A stretch of DNA of 55,605 nt, taken from the NCBI GenBank assembly GCA_015680685.1, contig MNCI01024332.1, forward strand, positions 9,743 through 65,347, written 5' to 3'. The translations under genes and the position numbers were made by a program. Shown one piece after another: positions 1-10,200 of the stretch (positions are counted from its first letter, which is position 1; every line of letters begins with the position of its first letter). Source of the stretch: Gnetum montanum (Eukaryota > Streptophyta > Gnetopsida > Gnetales > Gnetaceae). The notes below the pieces were generated by a model, which saw nothing but the letters and a program-made list of their open reading frames with translations, was not told the origin of the DNA and searched no databases.

Positions 1-218
1 GAGTAGTGTTACACTGGTTCAAGATGTGTCCAGAGAGTGGGAACGGANATTAACTTTGGAAAGGAAAATTACAAGAGTTTAGATAAGAGACTAAAAACTA
101 ATGCCAAAACCAAGTGTCCTTGTCTCTTATTTATAGGCAATGAGACAAGTTTCGACATCGCATGTTTGATATCGCTTCGGCATCCTCGATATCATGTATC
201 TGATATCGAGACTCATCA
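1..218 (-). mobile_element. Truncated LTR of the Athila-like family (family A)
   Basis: Bases 49-218 match the right-hand end of the LTR at 26919-27738: a Tata-like stretch (ttatttatagg near 130), a run of GATATC-containing short repeats, and an end in CTCATCA followed by a pyrimidine-rich stretch (accccttata). On the minus strand the latter reads as a polypurine tract followed by TGATGAG, so the LTR is in minus orientation. Bases 1-47 also match this LTR family, but in the opposite orientation (compare reverse complement with 27225-27275). The flip falls exactly at the single N at base 48, so it may be an assembly join rather than a real inversion. The rest of the LTR lies outside the window. 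Confidence 0.6.
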
Positions 219-239
219 ACCCCTTATACCAAATGCTTG

Positions 240-1130
240 ACAAAAATTTTGTGAAAAAATTTACAATATCTCAAGTTACAACACATTTAGGCATGTAGCT
301 TATGCAACATTGAATCATAAACTTATGAATGTTAAAGAAGCTTTGAAGACTAAGATGTGAAGAGAAGCCACAAAGGAGAACACTTCCATATAAAAAATTA
401 GACTTAAATCTTGGTGGATAGATCAAGATGTAGGAAAACATGCATTGTTAATGGATTGAATATTATTTCTTTCGAAACAAGGGGTTGGAGGAGTGTGGAG
501 ATCCTTTTGGGTTCCATGTCATCTTAACTATTATTTTAGAACTACATGGGCCCTAATTCCTTGTGTATCTCATCATAGGTATATGTAGGCTTGCAAAGGA
601 GCTTTGGCTTCAATGCTTGGAGTAACACTCTCTTTGGAATAGGACTTAAAATAGATACGTTAGTATAGGAATGTGTCTTAGTTCTCTAAGAGTTTTAGTA
701 TTTTATGTGTGCGCTTGTGTGGTTGTGCACGTGGCATTGGTCTACTTGCGTGCTCATTTATTTATGGTGTATCTAATGCCTCTAACTATGACTAACATAT
801 TATGTGCTCTTATGTTGTTTTTGCCAGCTACTCTAAGCATTGAGTCATAGTCTACCTTGAGTTTGCCCTCTCTTGTTGTTGCTTTTGGACTCTTAGATGG
901 TGTTGAATAGTGTTTTTCATAGATGTTACCATTACACAAGAGATAAGAAAATCATTGCTAGTAAGTGGGTTTTTAACAAGGTGTGAATTTGGTGAGCACT
1001 ATTACCTAAGCTTAATTTAAAATTTTACCTTACAAGCTACAAGTAAATCATGAAAAAACTATATTAAGTCTTCTTTATAAATCTATCAAGAAAATTATTT
1101 TAGGTCTTCTTTATAAATCTCTCTTAAAAT
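240..1130 (+). pseudogene. Ty1/copia pol remnant, copy A (split by a solo LTR)
   Basis: Two blocks (about 300-428 and 937-1000) form a decayed copia reverse-transcriptase N-terminus on the plus strand. When the 429-936 insert and one TSD copy are removed, the frame reads through DRSRDKKIIASKWVF, the conserved copia stretch (..LVDRPKGKKVIGCKWVFK..) before the palm domain. Upstream is a KEALKTK-like block, the usual '..EAL....W..AM' region of copia pol, with stop codons. After about 1000 the similarity fades and the remnant is truncated before NLR sequence on the other strand. It is paralogous to copy B at 13440-15300. No function remains. Confidence 0.7.
429..936. repeat. Solo LTR (508 bp) inside copia copy A
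   Basis: The segment begins TGTAGGAAAAC and ends ACCATTACA, so it has TG...CA ends. It is flanked by a perfect 5-bp duplication, CAAGA at 424-428 and 937-941. Removing the segment plus one CAAGA restores the copia reading frame across the junction, which confirms the ends. No gag, pol or second LTR is present, so this is a solo LTR left by recombination. Orientation cannot be set from the sequence. Confidence 0.8.
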
Positions 1131-1164
1131 TGTCAACGTTTATTGATGGTAGTATATAGCTACT

Positions 1165-1666
1165 GATATGGGTGGAAATATTGGCCATCCATGTTCCCAA
1201 TATTCCCAAGTAGTTTCATGGTGACAATATCCTAATCACATTCTCATTTGATCCTCCTTGGGAGAACATGTTCCTATTGATCATCAACTTTTTCATGCTT
1301 GGCATGGGGCTACAACATGGTAGAACTCAAAAATCTACATCCGATTCTATCTTGTGGAAAGCCAACTAATCTCAATTTACCCTCAATGTTTATGGCATGA
1401 TCCTACTTTGTGTTCCAAACATCATCCAGAGTGACTAGACAATCTTTATCTTTCATCCTATCGTAGATCAATCTATGAAAATAGTTGAAACTCTCTCTTG
1501 CTTGTTTTTGAATTCCTACGCTACTTAGCACCTCCACCTGCAGTTACATAGTACTATATGTTTGGGAAATACCAAGCCAAATAAATATTTGATACTTTCT
1601 TTTAAAGTTTAGGAAGCTATATACATGTTGGTGCAGTTTGGTTTTAACGATCCCTCCCATGCCAAC
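1165..1666 (-). pseudogene. NLR resistance-gene pseudogene, NB-ARC part
   Basis: Reading the minus strand from 1669 down gives IVGMGGIVKTKL, a P-loop of the NB-ARC domain (family form GMGGIGKTTL; here the G before K and the second T are changed). About 60 residues later comes CLVTLDDVWN, a normal kinase-2 motif, then a GCRFLSST-like RNBS-B block. NB-ARC domains bind ADP/ATP and switch plant intracellular immune receptors. Several in-frame stops (after the P-loop block, after the kinase-2 motif and further on) show it is dead. The coiled-coil part of the same gene lies at 6190-6625 on the same strand, beyond the Ty3/gypsy insertion. LRR sequence is not seen; the fragment stops near copia copy A. 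Confidence 0.8.
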
Positions 1667-1909
1667 TATTGATGCGTAAATTTTGGACACGCTAACACCT
1701 ATGAAAACTCGTTTTGGGAAACTATTGCCTAGGGCACCTCTCGTATGGGTATGGAAACCCAAGAATAGTCTTAGCTGGAGAGGGTTATGTGGCTTTTGAA
1801 AACAGTAAACCAAACCAAAGAAATCAAAATTTAAATTAAATGAATCTGAATTTAAATTGAATAACTATCTCAAAGTTGAGAATACAATAAGTAATTAAAA
1901 GAAATGAAT
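1667..1909 (-). repeat. 3' LTR of the Ty3/gypsy element in the NLR gene
   Basis: Direct repeat of 5887-6129, sharing long exact blocks such as the stretch around GGAAACCCAAGAATAGTCTTAG. On the minus strand it ends GCATCAATA and is followed at once by NLR coding sequence (GTTGGCATGGGAGGG). Confidence 0.75.
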
Positions 1910-2279
1910 GTTCCCTGGTCCCGTTGACACTGCCGATTTGTGACTGCTAATGGTATCCATTGTTGGGCAGAAGGACTGCAATCACTGCGAGAGAGGGAGA
2001 GAAAGAGAAGGAGAGAAAGAGAGACTACCCACTACAGTCTGCACAGGGTAGCAACTGTGGTTCTCAAAACTTGCTGTCGTTTGTTGCCTTTTGTGCACCA
2101 CTGTAGAGAGGAAACTTATTACACTGCCAATGAACATGGTCCTCATTTTTTTTTAAGGAAACTTTGCTCATGATGTACTTCATCCTTGAGGTAGGAATTC
2201 CAACACGATTCTAGCCAATTAGTTGCACTGCCAAAGAGTATGATAAAGAGGAAGAAAGCATACAACTAAGTATCTACTA

Positions 2280-2545
2280 AGTGTCCACATGGGGCACTTG
2301 AGTAGAAATGCTTCAAATGAAATGCATTAAAATTTCTATGTAACCTATGTCCTTGCAAATCAAAAATTTTGTATACATTGGGACTAACAATGTCTACAAT
2401 TTGGAATGGGCCAAACCACATAGGAGAAAACTTACCTTGAAGATTTGCTCAGTCACATGTTCTACCTTTTTCCACGACTAGGTCTTCTATCTTAAAGACT
2501 TCACCAACATACTTCTTGTTAAGACATTATTTAACAATTTGTCAA
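2280..2545 (-). pseudogene. Integrase C-terminal (GPF-type) fragment
   Basis: The minus strand encodes KIEDLVV, then GKFSPMWFGPFQIVDI and NVYKIFDLQGHR. This is the beta-barrel C-terminal domain of Ty3/gypsy integrase (family pattern G..DLVL ... G+F...W.GPF.I......Y.L.D..G). A stop and small changes break it. It follows the protease spacer directly, so about 2.5 kb of RT, RNase H and integrase core has been lost by deletion. No chromodomain is visible after it. Confidence 0.7.
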
Positions 2546-3436
2546 TGCTTAAGATTATGGAAATCAAAACCTAATCTTAACTTGCTTGATCTTTTTCTAT
2601 CAAGTTTTTCTTTGATATAAGTTTCAATGATAGGTTTAGGTCTTGGTGTGTTATTGGATATAGCCTTTCTAGGAGAATGTTCCATGGATGTGTCATTAAA
2701 ATTTAGCTCACCTTCAAACTTTTTAAGAGGTAGGGTTTTACTTATATCTTTATCTTCCCCTAAAGGTGGTGGATTACTCAGATGAAATCCATTGTGTTGT
2801 TGATAAGGTAAGGTATCCCCATAAATTTCTTCATCTTTTTTAGGACTTTGATAGGATTGGGTGGGATCTACATGAGAGACAGGATTTATTTTTGTAATTC
2901 CACTAACATAGTCATTTTCAACATGTTTACTACGCTCAACCTCAATAACCCCAACATAAAGATTAGTGTTTTGATCTTCCAAAGATTGATTTTGTTGATC
3001 CAAGGTTGTAACTACTTGTTTGTAGAAGGGTTCTCGAGGTATATTCATGTATTCAGATTTTCCTTTGATAGGGATTAATAACTCTGAGAAATCTATCCTA
3101 AAGAAGCCCCCAAACTTGGCTCCAAAATTCCTAGATAAGAGCACAACATAGGTAGGTGACACGTCAACTACCAGGATATTTGTGTAACATGTGAACATAG
3201 GGTATTGTTTTAAGTTGCACTTTCACTCCTTTTAATGATCCTACTACAGGTAGATTAGACCCATCAAGTTGAATCACATTTTTCGTTTGTAGTATCATTT
3301 GTGCTCCTAAAGTCCTACATACCTCAAGTGGCATGACACTAACTGTTGCTCTAGAATTCATCCAAGAATTATGAACATTCTTTTCTAAAATGATCAAGGT
3401 TGTTAGGAAAGGGGGTTGATCTTTCTTGTTCAACAT
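2542..3436 (-). pseudogene. Retroviral-type aspartic protease and following spacer
   Basis: Two overlapping minus-strand frames (3164-3436 and 2542-3198) together make a retropepsin-like domain. The active-site loop normally reading DSGA/T is changed to NSRATVSVMP, so the catalytic Asp and Gly are lost. Then come a GSLKGV flap-like block and, after a frameshift near 3165-3200, VVLLSRNFGAKFGGFFRIDFS, the usual '.LLGR.W....G....D' end of plant Ty3/gypsy proteases. After it lies a hydrophilic spacer of about 150 residues (to about 2545), like the protease-RT linker of these elements. Confidence 0.7.
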
Positions 3437-3439
3437 AAA

Positions 3440-5035
3440 ATTGTTTATGTTCTATACTGATAGCGTGTTAGGACTTTCTGTGAAGTGAACTTGCCTCTTT
3501 CTTTGAGGATTTTTCTTTATAGATTTCTGATCTATGAACTATCTCTTGAACCACCTCTTTCATTTCATCAAAACCTAATAGGTCATACATTGAAATGTTA
3601 GCTTTCATTTTCTTTAAATCCTCAACTAGATCATAAGTCTTAGGTTCTTCATTGAATTTTGGTTGAGATGGGGTTTTTCTAAGTATAGAAGGTGGATTTG
3701 GTTGTTTTGGGGTGTTTTGTTTGGGCTGACCCAATTTGAGTATTTGTGTTACTTTGACTAGGAGCTCTTCTATTAAGAGGAGTGTAAAGTTCATTCCTAG
3801 TTTGTTGCTGTGTGTTGTTCATGATGTCACTGAGTCTACGGTAGCGAGCATTATGTGGGTTGGGGTTGTTTACCATAACTTTCTCCAATGAGGAAACCTC
3901 TTCATTTTTTGTTTCATGAGGTACATTAAGGACCATAATAGGAGGTTTTCCATTTCATTGACCTTAGGTGTTGTCTCCATACAATGCCAAGAATTGAGGA
4001 CAAGTTTTTTTGGAATGTTGCCTCATGTTATGAAGATGACAATAATCATCGTTGATTGATGTACTTGGTTTTCCTAGTTGTATAGGGCCTTTGTTATTAT
4101 TTCTCTCTAGCTCAACCACTTTATTGGATAGTTTTGTAGTGAAGTGAGTATCTAGGTCATCTAATTTTGAGTTTGGTTTGGTGGTTCAACAGAATTCAAT
4201 ATTTTGTTTAGGTTTATAATGGATTGGATCAAGGCTTTTGATTGGTCATCATTCAAACTAGTGTTGGATGGTAAGAATGAAGAGGACATGGAGCATTAAG
4301 AGTAATTACTTACAGGTTGAGTCGGTTGAAAGGGAGAAATAGTTTGAGGCTTCACATTAGACGTTTAAAAAGTTGGTAAGAGTAGAGAGTTTGATTGCAT
4401 AGGGTTACTAACAATCATCATCCCAAATTGAGTTTGGATGCTATTCATAAGGGTTATTTGCTTTAATTCCATAGCTTTAGACATTGCACCTTGTATTTCT
4501 GTTATGTTGGAATCAGATTTGATAGCATAAGCGAAGAATGGATCAATTGTAGAGAGATAGAAGTTGAGTATACCATTAGGTTGTGGTTGCATCTCATTTG
4601 GCACATAGGCAAGTTGATGAAGGAACCTAAGGTTATAATCTCAAACATTTTCCCTAGGCAGCTCTCTTAAGCTATTGAAGTTGATGCAATAGTAGGACTT
4701 GTGAATTTGTCAAACTGATTCAAAAACTTGTTTTTTGAATTCTTGCCATGTGTTAATAGAGGCATCAAGAAGCATTAAGAACCATTGGGTTGCTTTGGTC
4801 CTAAATGTTGTTACAAACACCCTGCATGCCACATCATTATGTACAATGTTGTTGTGGATCCCTAGTAAGGTTTCAAAACATTATATGTGTTGGCGGGCAT
4901 CATTCGTAGGGGTTGTAGGATTAAAGAACAGATTTATGTTTTGAAGAGATGGTATGTCATGGTAGTTATTAAAGTTAAAAGGATTTCTTATTAAGGGAGC
5001 TAGGGGTTGATGGGCTACCATCCTAGTCCGAGATT
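3440..5035 (-). pseudogene. gag of the Ty3/gypsy element
   Basis: From about 5030 down the minus strand encodes a Retrotrans_gag-type capsid region: ATQWFLMLLDASINTWQEF, then an arginine-poor helical stretch, then LREL and YNLRFLHQL, the typical 'A..WF..L...SI.TW..F ... L......E....Y..RF..L' pattern. The frame continues as NGILNFYLSTIDPFFAYAI (about 4604-4365) and a polar, proline/asparagine-rich part (3936-3468) ahead of the protease. Gag forms the virus-like particle of the element. Stops and frameshifts are scattered through it, so it is not functional. Confidence 0.7.
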
Positions 5036-5857
5036 TCTTAGGAATTGAACTTGGAATCTTGTTGTGGAAGCGTGTTTATAAAACAAGAATTTTAAAATGT
5101 AATTATTAGAATAAAACTATAAAATTGCGTAAAAGAAAAAAAAATATTGGAATAACAATTTTTTTTGGTAAAAAAAAAACACTAAAATATGTTGATTTTT
5201 TTGAAAGAACACTAAATGTATAAAATTGCAATACTTCTAAAATTAAAAGGGGAAACACTAAATTGCAAGATTTTAGAAAAATAAATTTAAAATTGCATAA
5301 TTAAATAAAACCACCTTCCCAAAGTTAGAACCATGGTAAGGACAGCCAAAAAAATGGTAATCAATAGAATTGAGAAAAGAAGTTTTGGGGATAATGAAAC
5401 TTAAACATAGCAATAAAATTGAAAAGAGTAATAAAATTTAAAATAGGTGATTGTTAACTAGAATTAGTATTAGAAATGTACTAGTAAAGTATTAAGTAAA
5501 TAAAAATTGAAAAATAAAAACTTTCAAAAACTAAAAATAGAAGTTTTCAAGTAGTAGAACTTGGAAAATAAAAGACTATCAACAAGACAAAAAACAGAAA
5601 TGGCTAAGGAATGCTTAAATAACCAAAAAAAGAAACTAAAATAGGAATAAAGATTTTTGGAATAGGAAAATAGAGATCAAAAGTGGATATTTTTAGGAAA
5701 TGAAAAGACAAACAGTAAATATAAATTTTCGAGAACAATAAATAGAAAAACTAGAAAATGAAATTTTTAGAAAATGGAAACAGCAATAGGATAGGAATAG
5801 AAAAAGAACAAAAAAAACTAATATTTCAAAGAATAGAAACAAAAAACAAAGGCTGAA
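5036..5857 (-). other. AT-rich 5' leader of the Ty3/gypsy element
   Basis: Low-complexity, A-rich sequence on the plus strand (T-rich in the element's sense strand) between the primer-binding region and gag. Only short T-rich shadow frames occur. No coding signal is seen. Confidence 0.6.
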
Positions 5858-5880
5858 AAATGACCCTCCTTCTAGCACCA
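5858..5880 (-). other. Primer-binding region of the Ty3/gypsy element
   Basis: On the minus strand the LTR end CATCAACA is followed by CCTTTT and then TGGTGCTAGAAGGAGGG. The Tat-like element at 51854-51878 has the same GCTAGAAGGAGGG core just after its 5' LTR, which supports both LTR borders. The plus-strand complement ends in ACCA, as a tRNA 3' end would. The cognate tRNA was not identified. Confidence 0.6.
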
Positions 5881-5886
5881 AAAAGG

Positions 5887-6129
5887 TGTTGATGCATAAA
5901 TTTTGAACACGTTAACACCCATGAAAACTCGTTTTAGGAGACTATTACCTAGGGTGCCTCCCATATGTGTATGGAAACCCAAGAATAGTCTTAGTTGGAG
6001 AGGGTTATGTGGCTTTTGAAACCACTAAACCAAACCAAAGAAATAAAAATTTAGATTAAACGAATCTGAATTTAAATTGAATAACTATCTCAAAGTTGAG
6101 AATATAATAAGTAATTAAAAGAAATGAAT
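5887..6129 (-). repeat. 5' LTR of the Ty3/gypsy element in the NLR gene
   Basis: Direct repeat of 1667-1909 with an estimated 90 percent or more identity by eye. On the minus strand it ends in CA and is followed by the primer-binding region. The right border adjoins GA/GC-rich NLR linker sequence (minus strand reads GGAGGCGGAGGAGG). Confidence 0.75.
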
Positions 6130-6625
6130 TCTCACCTCCTCCGCCTCCACTACTTACATTGTTGTAGATAGTAAGAAGAGAGAGAGAAACCTCCTCAAAG
6201 ATCAGTTGCTGCACATAGTAGAAGGTCCGCAGAATCTAATGCTGCAGCCTGCAAATTCTGGATCCACAACATCATGGTCTGGCACTGTTGTGGGCTAGAC
6301 TTCTTATTAGCATATGTAAGCAAAGCATTGAGTTCATTTAGCTTCTGCCTCAGTTCTTGAAGATTATCACCAAAATCCACAAACAACAGATGCCTTTTGG
6401 CTGATCTTTTCAACTACCCTTTCCACAATGTCGATGATAAGATCAACACAGCTGGTGTACCCATCAACGATTAAATGAGGAGACTGAATCAATGGCAGGT
6501 TTCCGTGTCTTGTGATAAGAAAGTTCTTCGAAATTTTAAAAGATGTCAATATTAGATTGATCCAGCATGCTCTATGTATCAAAATGCATATTTGAAAAAT
6601 TATTGAAAGGATCATTTCCATTGAT
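6130..6625 (-). pseudogene. NLR resistance-gene pseudogene, coiled-coil part
   Basis: The minus strand (6500 down to 6195) encodes DLIIDIVERVVEKISQKA, then after a one-base frameshift near 6370 FGDNLQELRQKLNELNALLTYA and MLWIQNLQAAALDSADLL. This is the Rx/CC-type N-terminal four-helix domain of plant CC-NB-ARC immune receptors (family form L..L...L..L...L..A... W...L..AA.D..DLL). A third frame continues as a linker ending in a Gly-rich stretch (SSGGGGGE, about 6135-6195) right before the retroelement. In the intact gene this would lead straight into the P-loop now found at 1666. At least two frameshifts make it a pseudogene. Confidence 0.75.
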
Positions 6626-6678
6626 TATATTAGAATTGATGCATTTTGACAGAAAAAAAAGTTCTTGCTTATTCCTCT

Positions 6679-7247
6679 TGTGAGAGATGTCGTAGAGTGG
6701 TGGTTCTCTTGGGCTCTCCCCATGGTTTGGGGGCCATGCCCTCAGGTGACTCTCAAGTATTAGAAAACCCACCTTGGCTTGGTGGTACCAAGCTAGCAAT
6801 AGGACACCCTCCTGTTGCAACTCTCTTCTCTAAGTCCTCTTCCTTCCCCCTTCACTGTGGAGAACTACATGGCCTTGATTCTACGGTGGTTGTAGATATG
6901 CTGGAAGCCAAGAATGGATAGTTTTGGTGCAGTGCCAGGCCACACCTTGTACTAGATCATGAGGGATTTGGGCATGAGGCACTTTCCCTTGTAGGTGCAT
7001 CATCTCCCCTCCCATCGATGTTGTCTACAAGGTTGTGTGTGTGCTTGTTAGCTTGGTCCTCGTTTTGGAGTTAGTTACCCTCCTTGAGGTGCATTTTCAT
7101 GTACGTTGAGAAACTGTGCTTTTGCTTGCACTCACTCGTGAGATGCTTGCTTGCTTGAGGCGTATTCCCCAGGTCTTCCATCCTAGATCCATTGGATCTT
7201 CATGAATTCCTTGGGGTGCTAAGCAATGTTAGGGCAACGTTGTTACA
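6679..7247 (+). repeat. 5' LTR of the LARD-like element
   Basis: 569 bp, TG...CA ends, matched by 12014-12583. Relative to the other copy it lacks a stretch near 6735 and has an extra stretch near 6975 (GGGCATGAGGCACTTTCCC), so total lengths are nearly equal. Confidence 0.9.
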
Positions 7248-7249
7248 AA

Positions 7250-7262
7250 TGGTATCAGAGCG
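7250..7262 (+). other. Primer-binding site, initiator-Met tRNA type
   Basis: TGGTATCAGAGCG two bases after the 5' LTR. This is the classic PBS complementary to the 3' end of plant initiator methionine tRNA. Confidence 0.9.
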
Positions 7263-10200
7263 TTTTGGAAATTGTGTTGGGATATGGTTGTGCTCTTTAG
7301 TTGTGTTACTCCATTGAGCTTGTTTGGTTAATGGTCCCTCCAGATTGATACCTAGGTGATCTAGATCATATCCTTATGTATTTTTGAAGAGTTGCTTGAT
7401 GGAAATGTTCTACGCTCTTCATGAGGGAATAGATGATAACTTGTGAGCAACTAATGTATGTTGCTCTTCATGAGGATATAAATGATGGCATTGTGGTGAT
7501 GTCCTTCACTTGTGTACATGTGGTTGGACTAGTTGTGATTGTATGCGATATAGTTGAGAGGAGTTATAATGGCAGCTCAGGAATATTTTTGCTCAAGGAG
7601 CTCTCATCTTAGGTCTCCAGTGATTCATCTGGGATGAATTGGATCCAGTCTCCACTTCTATTTCCACCTAGATGACATGTTTCAAGATGGAATTTGTTGA
7701 ATCGTGTAGGATATGATATCCTTGGCACTCCCACTCATCCTAGATACAGTGAGTATGGGAAAATACAAATTGGGACAAGATGGTTCCCATGTACATCAGG
7801 ATGGAGGTCCTTCAGACATGTGCTCTTGGTGAGCCTTGTTCTGGGTGGATTAAGACCGTTGCTGATAGACTTCATACATTTGTTCTTGTGATTGTATGTT
7901 TTTCTATTTGTGTATGCATGTCTTCATGGTTGCGCTTTCAAATTATGCATGTGTGTTATCTTGGTCGTGTCTATCATTTGTAATGCAAGGCATAATGTTT
8001 TACGTAGTATGATGACTTATTGTTGGGAACGTTGAGGATGCAATGGTTTTTTGTGTCATCCCAAAGCCAAATGTTTGTTGTCTTGTTTGACAACTTCTTG
8101 TGCCTCATGATGAAATTGTTTGTTTGAGAGAGGATCTAATTAATCCATCAATGTTTTGCATGATTGATCTCTATGAATGTTGTTAAGGTTTTGATTTTAT
8201 GATGTGCAAGAGTGATATGACCTTGTTATATGATCATGCTTGATAGATGTGTATGAGGCTGATGTGTTGATCATGTTCTTGCTAACTTCTATGTTTTTGA
8301 GCTTTTGTCTTAGTGTTTGTAGGTAGCACAGGTACAAGATGCAGCCAGTGGTGACCTCAATTGATTCTATGAGAACTATGTCTATGGGAACTGATTATTT
8401 GGTTTTAGAATCCCAACATTGGGTTGCAGATTTATCAGTACCTTGGCTGTGAGGGATTAGCAGGTACATTATGATTTGTTTGCCTCTCTCTGCTGGGGGA
8501 GCACTAATAGAGGATGGTGATCTATCCTAGACCCTACAAATATTGGGCTAGCAGATCGCATGAAATGGTATCCTTGGCCATGCCAGATACTGATGGCCCA
8601 GGAGTGGCCAATGGAATGAGGTCCCACTATGGAAGGATGGTGGATACTCAGTTGGTGTGTTTCGTTATTCGATCGTTGCATTTATGTCTCGAATCGTTTT
8701 TGTTTGATGTTACCCGTGCAGTGGGTTCAGTGCGATGGTAGATCATGTATCTTTTGAGACAGTGGTGCAATGACAGATGATCGTTTATGCTTCGTGATGG
8801 AGACAAGTTTCTCTCAAAATAGCATGGTTCTTCATGGTATGCTCTTGGTGGCCTAAATCCTTTAGCCTAGGATGGGCTTGGGTAGCATTACCAAATACCA
8901 TGTATGTTCCCATATATGAATGTAATCCTATCCTTGGGTGTGTGAAATGTATCCTTGTGATATTCTCAATTCGATTGTATGCACTCAAAAGTGCTGGATG
9001 TATTACATATGTGACTTAGTTTCTCCTAGTTGTAGGCCTATGCCACACACTGTGACAAGGCCAAGCTTGATGTTTGTTGTTTTCCTGGTGCTTGTTTTGA
9101 AGCGCCCTTGCTATATGTTGTAAATTTCCTTTGTGCCTTGATGTATAATTCTGCTGAAAATCTCATGAGAAATTCTTCAATTGGATACAGTGTTGTAACG
9201 AATGGACCAGGGCATGTCCTTACCCATTATGCTCTTGAACTGGTGCCATGTGTTCTTGATGATGTTGGCATGCCTGGATGGTGTGTGCTTGGTGAACGTC
9301 CTTGAGACAGGAAAAATCTTGGGAACACATTCTCTTGTGTTCCTAGACTGGCAAAGATCTTGTCCACAGATGATTGATGGTGACTGAAATTCAAATCAAT
9401 GTGATGTCTAGCAGTGGGTTTGAGTCGAGTTCTAGGTATTGGTACCTAGACTTGCTCTTCCATGTTGGAAGCGATCGTGGAGCAGTTGTCCAAAGGTTGG
9501 GATGGTGGTCCATCCTTGAATAAATGACGTTACAGATACAGAAATTGTGATTTCTCTTGGTGGCCTTGCTTGGTGGGCTTGAATGTGCTCAAAACACTTG
9601 AGCTGATGCTCTCATGATTGGGGGTTTCTAATGATTTATGCATGTTGGTGGGCTCTCGTGACTAATTGCTTTTGGTGCTTTGTAGGGCTATGATGCGCTC
9701 TCATAGATTCAGACTTATTGGTGCTTTCATGGTCTATGGTGTGATTCCACGATAGGGGACTCATTGTGCCTAATAGGATATGATGTCTTGTTGAATTTTT
9801 CTGTGTACCTAGTCCCTTATGTACACTGATATATCACACAGTCCCTCCCGGATGTATTGTCCCATGTCTCGGTGTGATGTTAATTCATGTTGGTGTTCTT
9901 ACCTCCTTGGTGGGATAGCAGAGTTAATCATGATATTACTTGGTGAATCTTTAATTTTATGAGGGGTCAGTCTCCATTTCAATGGATGGCCTCTTTAGTT
10001 CATGAAATAATAAGGTAGGTGGTATTGAGACAGTTGTCTCCTATTTGGGACCTAGAAGAAGTTGATGTTTTGGACTTGTTCCTAGCAGTGGTGCCATGTT
10101 CGTGAACTCGTGGGGCTTGTTCTCAGAGATAGAATGTTGTTACCCTAGTTAAATTCATGAAACCTCCTTTGTGAGGTCATGTTGTTGATGTAAATTAAAG

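Larger units (their letters stand above)
1667..6129 (-). mobile_element. Ty3/gypsy retrotransposon with collapsed pol, inserted in the NLR gene
   Basis: A pair of 243-bp direct repeats (1667-1909 and 5887-6129) bounds a minus-strand element. In transcription order it has: 5' LTR, primer-binding region (5858-5880), AT-rich leader (5036-5857), gag, aspartic protease, a spacer, then directly the C-terminal piece of integrase (2280-2545), and an unassigned tail (1910-2280) with a purine-rich run at about 1988-2022 on the plus strand. RT, RNase H and the integrase core are absent, so the element cannot move alone. It sits between the CC and P-loop parts of an NLR gene. The LTR ends are worn: the minus-strand 3' end is CAACA in one copy and CAATA in the other, the 5' end is not a clear TG, and no clean TSD is visible. 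Confidence 0.75.

Noticed and set aside
1660-6135. A 5-bp TSD for the gypsy element in the NLR gene
   Set aside because: Candidate flanks GTTGG and GGAGG agree poorly, and the LTR 5' end is not a clear TG; not strong enough to claim.
6646-6921. 91-codon plus-strand frame at the start of the LARD 5' LTR, with a similar frame at 11987-12253
   Set aside because: The resemblance is simply because both lie in the two LTRs; no protein motif and no reason to expect LTR coding.
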